Assembly (NCBI GenBank): GCA_902806565.1
Contig: CADCXA010000055.1
Span: 1,860,001-1,924,000 of the forward strand
Direction of reading: 5' to 3'
DNA from: Hypoxylon rubiginosum
Taxonomy: Eukaryota > Ascomycota > Sordariomycetes > Xylariales > Hypoxylaceae
DNA length: 64,000 nt
The position numbers were made by a program, and so were the translations under genes. Below the pieces are notes generated by a model, which was not told where the DNA came from, did not search any database, and saw only the letters and a program-made list of their open reading frames with translations. Within the stretch, counting starts at the first letter, position 1. Each line of letters opens with the position of its first letter. Below are positions 58,425 through 64,000 of this stretch, piece by piece.

Positions 58425-60651
58425 ATGGCTTCCAAGCTTACCCGGTATGTTGTCCTCTGGCTCGACGACGCAAACTTGTTTCTTCGCACCGTAGATTAAT
58501 TATTCGGATTTAGTATCGCCATCGTGAATGACGATAAGGTGCGTTGCCCAACGTTCGCTCCTGTACTCGTGGTCTAGCTCTAAAACTAACGTATTATGTC
58601 TCATAGTGCAAGCCCAAGGTAAAAAGAAATACAATAAAAATAAACTAAATTGAGACACAATGCGACGATGCTTACAATTCATAGAAATGTCGCCAAGAGT
58701 GCAAGAGGTCTTGCCCGGTATGGATACCCTCCGATCCGTTTTCTTGTGTTTAGCTCGAGTTACGTGGTCTTAGCAAAAACAGCAGCTCATCCTAGAATTT
58801 GCAGGTCGTTCGCAGTGGCAAGCTCTGCATTGAAGTCAGCCCGGAATCCAAAATTGCCTTCATCTCCGAAAGTCTTTGCATTGGTTGTGGTATCTGCCCC
58901 AAGAAGTGCCCTTTCGACGCCATTACCATCATCAACCTGCCCACCAACCTCGAAACCCAGGTCACCCACCGATACTCCGCCAACAGCTTCAAGCTCCACC
59001 GATTGCCTACGCCGAGGCCCGGTCAAGTGTTGGGCCTTGTGGGTACCAACGGTATCGGAAAGAGTACCGCACTGAAGATTCTCAGCGGCAAGCTCAAGCC
59101 CAATCTCGGCAGATATGAAAACCCGCCTGACTGGGAAGATGTCATCAAATATTTCAGGGGTTCCGAGCTGCAAAGTCAGTCTAGTTTTACCATTCTCCAA
59201 GCAAATGCTCTAGACGGGATTTAACTGACGCGGCAGACAGACTACTTCACCAAGATTCTTGAAGATGACCTGAAGGCTGTTGTGAAGCCTCAATATGTCG
59301 ACCAGCTTCCCCGAGCTGTCAAGACGCCTAACAAGTCCGTCAAGTTCTTGCTTGAGCACAGATCCGCCATGAGCAATTTAGATGAGGTCCTTGATGTCCT
59401 AGAACTCCGCCACATCTTGGATCGTGATGTTAATCACCTCTCCGGTGGAGAGTTGCAACGATTCGCCATTGGAACCGTCTGTGTTCAGAAGGCAGATGTA
59501 TACATGTTCGACGAGCCGTCTTCCTATCTCGATGTCAAGCAACGTTTGTCTGCAGCCCGGATGATCCGTACTCTTCTGGGCCCTGATAATTATGTCATTG
59601 TTGTCGAGCACGATTTATCCGTCCTCGATTACCTCTCTGATTACATCTGCGTGCTTTACGGAAAACCCGCGGTCTACGGTGTCGTGACTCTTCCTCACTC
59701 GGTCCGTGAAGGCATCAACATTTTCTTGGATGGTCATATCCCTACCGAGAATCTGCGATTCCGAGAAGAATCTCTAACATTCCGTATCTCGGAGGGTACG
59801 GACGACTTCCAGGCCGACAAGGCCCGAGCCTTCGCTTATCCCAAGATGGAGAAGACCCTTGGCAACTTCAGGCTTAACATCGACTCTGGAGATTTCACCG
59901 ACTCAGAAATCATCGTGATGATGGGTGAAAATGGTACAGGAAAGACTACCTTCTGTAGACTTTTGGCTGGCGCTCTTAAGCCTGATAGCGCTAATAAAGT
60001 GCCGGAGATGAGAATCAGCATGAAACCGCAAACAATTACCCCGAAATTCGAGGGCACGGTCCGCCAGCTCTTCTTCAAGAGAATCAAGCAAGCCTTTCTC
60101 TCACCGCAGTTCCAGACCGACGTTGTCAAGCCCCTCAAGCTGGATGACTTCATTGACCAAGAAGTCAAGAATCTGTCTGGTGGTGAATTGCAGCGTGTGG
60201 CTATTGTTATGGCGCTTGGCTTGCCGGCAGATATCTATCTGATCGACGAACCGTCGGCTTACTTGGACTCCGAACAGCGTATCATTGCAGCACGTGTCAT
60301 CAAGCGTTTCATTATGCACGCAAAGAAGACGGCGTTTATCGTCGAGCACGATTTCATCATGGCAACCTACCTGGCAGATCGCGTTATTGTTTTCGACGGC
60401 CAGCCGGGTATTGATGCTCACGCCAACAAGCCCGAGTCCCTCCTTACCGGTTGCAACAGCTTCTTGAAGAATCTGGATGTCACCTTCCGACGGGATCCGA
60501 CCAACTTCAGGCCCCGTATCAACAAGCTGAACAGTCAACTGGACCAGGAGCAGAAGTTGAGCGGAAACTATGTAAGTTGGGTATCTATTTCTTCTCATTA
60601 CTTGGCACTAACGAAAATTTGTAGTTCTTCCTGGAGGAGGACAGCTCATGA
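58425..60651 (+). CDS. rli1: Rli1/ABCE1 ribosome-recycling ATPase (7 exons, 605 aa)
   Basis: Iron-sulfur ABC protein that splits ribosomal subunits after termination and assists initiation; soluble, cytoplasmic. Exons 58425-58444, 58514-58538, 58607-58618, 58685-58717, 58805-59174, 59241-60571 and 60625-60651. Two 4Fe-4S clusters are ligated by Cys16/21/25/29 and Cys55/58/61/65 ('[11 protein letters not shown]'). ATP site 1: Walker A 'GTNGIGKST', signature 'LSGGELQ', Walker B '[10 protein letters not shown]'. ATP site 2: 'GENGTGKTT', 'LSGGELQ', '[10 protein letters not shown]'. It has no membrane segments. The C-terminus '[12 protein letters not shown]' matches the conserved ABCE1 end and requires the last 27-nt exon; reading through the intron gives an unrelated tail. 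Exon 3 is only 12 nt, and the four tiny first exons together encode the first cluster. Confidence 0.97.
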
Positions 60652-62505
60652 AACAGGCGTCTTACACAATAACGGCCGTCGCGACGGCTACAACCACTAC
60701 CAAAATACCCCACCAGCATCATTGAGTACAGGCGTTCTAGGCGTACAAAAGCAGCATTCTACGCATAGGGGCGCGCGTGAATCATCCGGCGCGGATGCTG
60801 AGGGTGGGGAGGACTGCGATAATCCGGACGACTAACCATGGCGACGACAGTCTATCCCCTGTTCGCCTGGTCCTGTAAATGGTAGGGTTCTGAGGCTATT
60901 CTCCTAGGCCAACATTTCCGGTTGGCATCCGAGAATTCTCAACGACCTACTTGCTGCAGATTGAGGGGCGGATGGGCCAAGTGGGTGACTGTCGTCATAT
61001 CGTCCAAGACGGTATTAACGGAGGCGAGGATATGCTCTACATAGCATATTGACTTCTAGAGAGTAGTCCATAGGGATTACTGTATGAACGCAGAATAAAA
61101 CACATGCGCTACTTTAAAACTTCTCTCTTACCGTAGCTCGCGAATCAGTCTTGGTATGGAAAGACTTGTAGTCATAATGTCTTCTCAGATAACACTACGA
61201 AGAGGCCCTAGGAGGTCAACATGACGATAAAAACTAAAGTGTCGAGACTAAACCTACCGTAATGCGCCATACCTTTTTTTAAAATTTAAAATTTTCTTTT
61301 TAAATAAATGCATCGCCCCCCATCTTATTAGTTCTTACAACAACAGCATGTTGCAAAAGAATGCAAAGGGTTGCAGATCCAACTTCCCAGCCCTTAGCTC
61401 CCGAGTCCCCGAGTCACCAACACACACTCTGCAACGTAAGGGCCGAGGGTGACATGCCTTCTCAAGCTCGCAGGGATCCTTCCTGGGTTTTCTAATATCC
61501 GGCTAGCTTTTGCAGATGCTGACAGGCGTGTCGATACGCTGGGCACCAGGCCACGGAGTAGAGAAATAGAAGACGGGCCAGTAAGGTAGGTAGGCATGAG
61601 GTGGATAATCCGAGGCTAGCAGACTACTGCAGTAAGGAGGCAAAAAGGGAATGTTGGTCCTGCTTGTCTCGATCCACTAGACCAGCAACTATATACTACA
61701 TGTACTAATGCGCACTCACTACTATGTATATACCTAACCTTTTTATTATTTTGCAGTCTGCTTACCGATTCGTAGGTAACGCCGACCCAGGGCTGTCTTG
61801 GTAAGAACATAGGAGCACGCAGAATGAAGAGTATATTATATCTACGTACCAAAACGACCGATTTTCTATTAGGGTAGAGGAGGAATTGGAGAATACACAC
61901 CATGATCATATAGAAAAAAAAGTCAGCATGTCGGTCCTAGCGAGTTAAGACTAAAACCATGCGCGCATTCTCTTCTGTTGCTCCTTTTGCGATCCTGCGG
62001 AATTGTAAGAACCTGAAGAGCCTAAAAATGAAACGGTGCATGAACGCCGGCAATTTTATATAAAGGACGTACAGAAGAGACGATCGGGGTTCGTATTCGT
62101 CGTCGTGGGCGAATAATGTTGGGAGGTGAGGCGCGTTTTGTGTAATGGAGCGAAACCTGAGCTGTGTCCGAGTGTGCCAAAGTCATCAATGTCCCAAGAA
62201 CGCAGCCGGAAATTGACGCACGTACTTTTCAATATTGCTTGAGCCTGACGCTAATCGAGACGGACTAGGTGTAATAGCCCCTATCTTCATTCGAATAGAA
62301 TCTATCGAAACGAGTCCGGACTATGAGTTGAGGTTATTAACCGATGGTAGAGGGTCCTAGCTAACGGTCCGACGTGGAATATCTGCTCCAGAATGAAAAA
62401 TTTTCCCGTTGCACTAGGATGGTATAAATAAATCAGAGGGCGATGCGAATCGATGACATGGTGAATATAATGATCCTTGAAAGGTTGCGAATACCATTTA
62501 GATCA
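60652..62505. other. 1.9-kb intergenic region between convergent Rli1 and Prp40 genes
   Basis: No gene is seen. Short minus-strand frames near 61394-61909 have no recognisable features. Confidence 0.4.
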
Positions 62506-64000
62506 TTAGTCTTCCTCGATTTCACCCTCTTCGCTACCTGAATGAACGCCCGCTTCCTCTTTAGAAGGAGGCTGCGGAGCTACTGGCGGTGTCCTAGTTT
62601 TGTGACGAGTCTCACGAAGGGGGGAACGCTCACGCGGTGGTGTTCTCTCTCTTCTTAATCTCTGTAAATAAAGTTAGTCATGTGCACCACATAAAAGGTA
62701 TTGGATGGATTTACCTTCGAGTCTCTAGACTCGCGACGCTCTAGATCATCATCTTCCTCGGCTCTTCGGCGCCGAGATGAGGTCGGGCGCTCATCTCCAT
62801 ATGGTAGTTCTTCAACAGGGCCTCTCTCTACACGACGACGGTACATCCGCTCGCGCTCCTCCTCACGATCCCGCCTCTCCCTTTCGTAGAGGCTTGGTGG
62901 ATCATCACGTCTAGGTCGAGGCGGGTAGTCCCGGTCCCGGTCTCGTTCCCGTTCCCGATCTCGGTCACGTTCGCGATCTCGGATGTCACGTTCGCGATGA
63001 GAATCCGACGGTCGACGGTCAGATAGCAAGCTCTCAGCCATGCTGGACTTACGATAGTTCTTCTCGCGTTCAGCGATAGCCTTGCGACGATCGGCCTCGT
63101 AAGCATCCGGTTCTGGACTGCGGCTATGGCGCGACGGTCGTGCGCGATCACTGCGGTGAGATCGGTCTCCTCTATCTCTATCTCGATACGTACCACGGTC
63201 AACAGATCTATCGCGACGCTTATGACGATCCCTGTCTTCTTCTTCCCTGTCTTTGACTCGTCGAAGGACCTTCTCAAATGCGCCGCGGCGGGCATCCTCG
63301 GCCTGGACAGCCTGAAACTCGGCCGCGCGTGCGAGACGCGGGCGGACCTTTTCCCAAGTATCCTCTGCAGTAATCGGCGGTTCCATATGCTTGATGTAAG
63401 ACCGGAGGTTATCAACGGCCCTCCTCTGCTGGCGTTCCGAGTGCTTGTCCTCATCAGACCGTTTGGCTTTCTTCTCTTGGAGCTGTCTAATGCGTTAGTA
63501 ACGATACATTCAGCAGACGATCTGTTTTTACACGTACCCGTTCGAAGATTAGCGTCATAATGTCGGTATCAATGTTAGCAGTGCGTCCATCATTCTTGAG
63601 TACGGTGGAGAACTCTTCGAAAGTGGTTTTCGGGGTGAGCTCAAAACGAATGTCCTGGACAGGAGAAGTTAGCTATGTCATGTAGCGCAAGTCGAATGAA
63701 ATACTTACGTCTATGACATCAAGCACGTCATTTCGCGTCGTACGCAAGGCACGTTCTTCTTCCTCTACAATATCCCAAAACAAGTCGAGAGGGCTCGAGC
63801 CGGACTGACCGCAAATGGACCTGAATCGTTCGTCATTCTCGAGCAAAGGGTAAACCTGGCTCCACTTCGTCCCTGCCTTGATCTTACCAGCTCTTCGGAG
63901 ATCTTGGAGCAGATCGACAAAGGCATCCCGCCGCTTGCGCTCGATACGGAGTTTCTTATTCCTCTGGTTCTGTCGAGTCTCGTTGAAGCTCCGCTCTAGC
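62506..64000 (-). CDS. prp40: Prp40 pre-mRNA processing factor, C-terminal part (5' end outside window)
   Basis: U1 snRNP-associated splicing factor. Visible exons, in coding order: 64000 (edge)-63709, 63654-63538, 63482-62715 and 62661-62506; junctions are GT-AG and in frame. The visible part carries the later FF domains: 'RKRRDAFVDLLQDLRRAG', 'KWSQVYPLLENDERFRSI', 'DLRSYIK'-type helices and 'ITAEDTWEKVRPRLARAAEF'. An Arg/Asp/Glu/Ser-rich tail of over 150 residues ('RDRERERDRDRDYPP') follows, ending 'GEIEED'. The WW domains that would confirm Prp40 lie beyond the window edge. Repeated RE/RD tails are common in fungal Prp40. Confidence 0.85.

Noticed and set aside
61394..61909. Short minus-strand frames between Rli1 and Prp40
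   Set aside because: 67 and 97 codons with no recognisable features in an intergenic region between convergent genes.
1..64000. CRISPR arrays, operons or bacterial-type elements
   Set aside because: No direct-repeat/spacer arrays or ribosome-binding sites were seen; gene structure is entirely fungal.

Overview
The window is nuclear DNA of a filamentous ascomycete (Pezizomycotina, most likely a Sordariomycete). The evidence is short (about 50-90 nt) GT-AG introns with CTAAC-like branch sites, fungal-type orthologues (alpha-tubulin, GMP synthase, Med16, Hst3/4-type sirtuin, Chd1, Rli1/ABCE1, Prp40), and a long AT-only block with the C-to-T / G-to-A signature of repeat-induced point mutation (RIP).

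Layout. 1-16 kb (gene order, + unless noted): 3' end of a Nop12-like RNA-binding protein; alpha-tubulin (5 exons); F-box protein (-); DUF1989/urea-carboxylase-associated protein; proteinase K-like secreted subtilase (-); GMP synthase (13 exons). 16-23 kb: tRNA-Val(AAC) (-); class I terpene synthase (-, 8 exons with both metal-binding motifs and the RY motif); Mediator subunit Med16 (-, 9 exons). 25-34 kb: Hst3/Hst4-type sirtuin (+) and the Chd1 remodeler (-). 37-57 kb: an AAL-type lectin-like gene and an FTA2/kinase-like gene with about 17 kb of transposon-derived, mostly RIP-degraded DNA in and between them. 57-64 kb: a broken hypothetical gene, the ribosome-recycling ATPase Rli1 (+), and the C-terminal half of the splicing factor Prp40 (-, runs off the right edge).

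The repeat block resolves into discrete insertions when ends are compared allowing only transitions: (1) a 2.2-kb element with 76-bp terminal inverted repeats (38135-40353) inside a lectin exon, whose repeats appear to supply splice sites that keep the host frame open; (2) an LTR retrotransposon (40993-47555; 182-bp LTRs; target duplication AGTGG/AATAA) whose first bases provide the present lectin stop codon; (3) a Ty3/Gypsy-type retrotransposon (47918-55668; 323-bp LTRs; target duplication ATTAT/ATTAC) next to or inside the 5' end of the FTA2-like gene; (4) two inverted copies (45060-45805 and 48088-48838) of a ~750-bp non-autonomous element with perfect 8-bp target duplications, not RIP-mutated, one inside each retrotransposon. 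RIP fades out inside the two outermost LTRs, where the block meets unique genes.

Most host genes are unlinked housekeeping genes (nucleotide synthesis, chromatin, transcription, splicing, translation). No metabolic cluster is visible around the terpene synthase. Gene models are spliced by hand from splice-site consensus and family knowledge; no search or alignment program was run.
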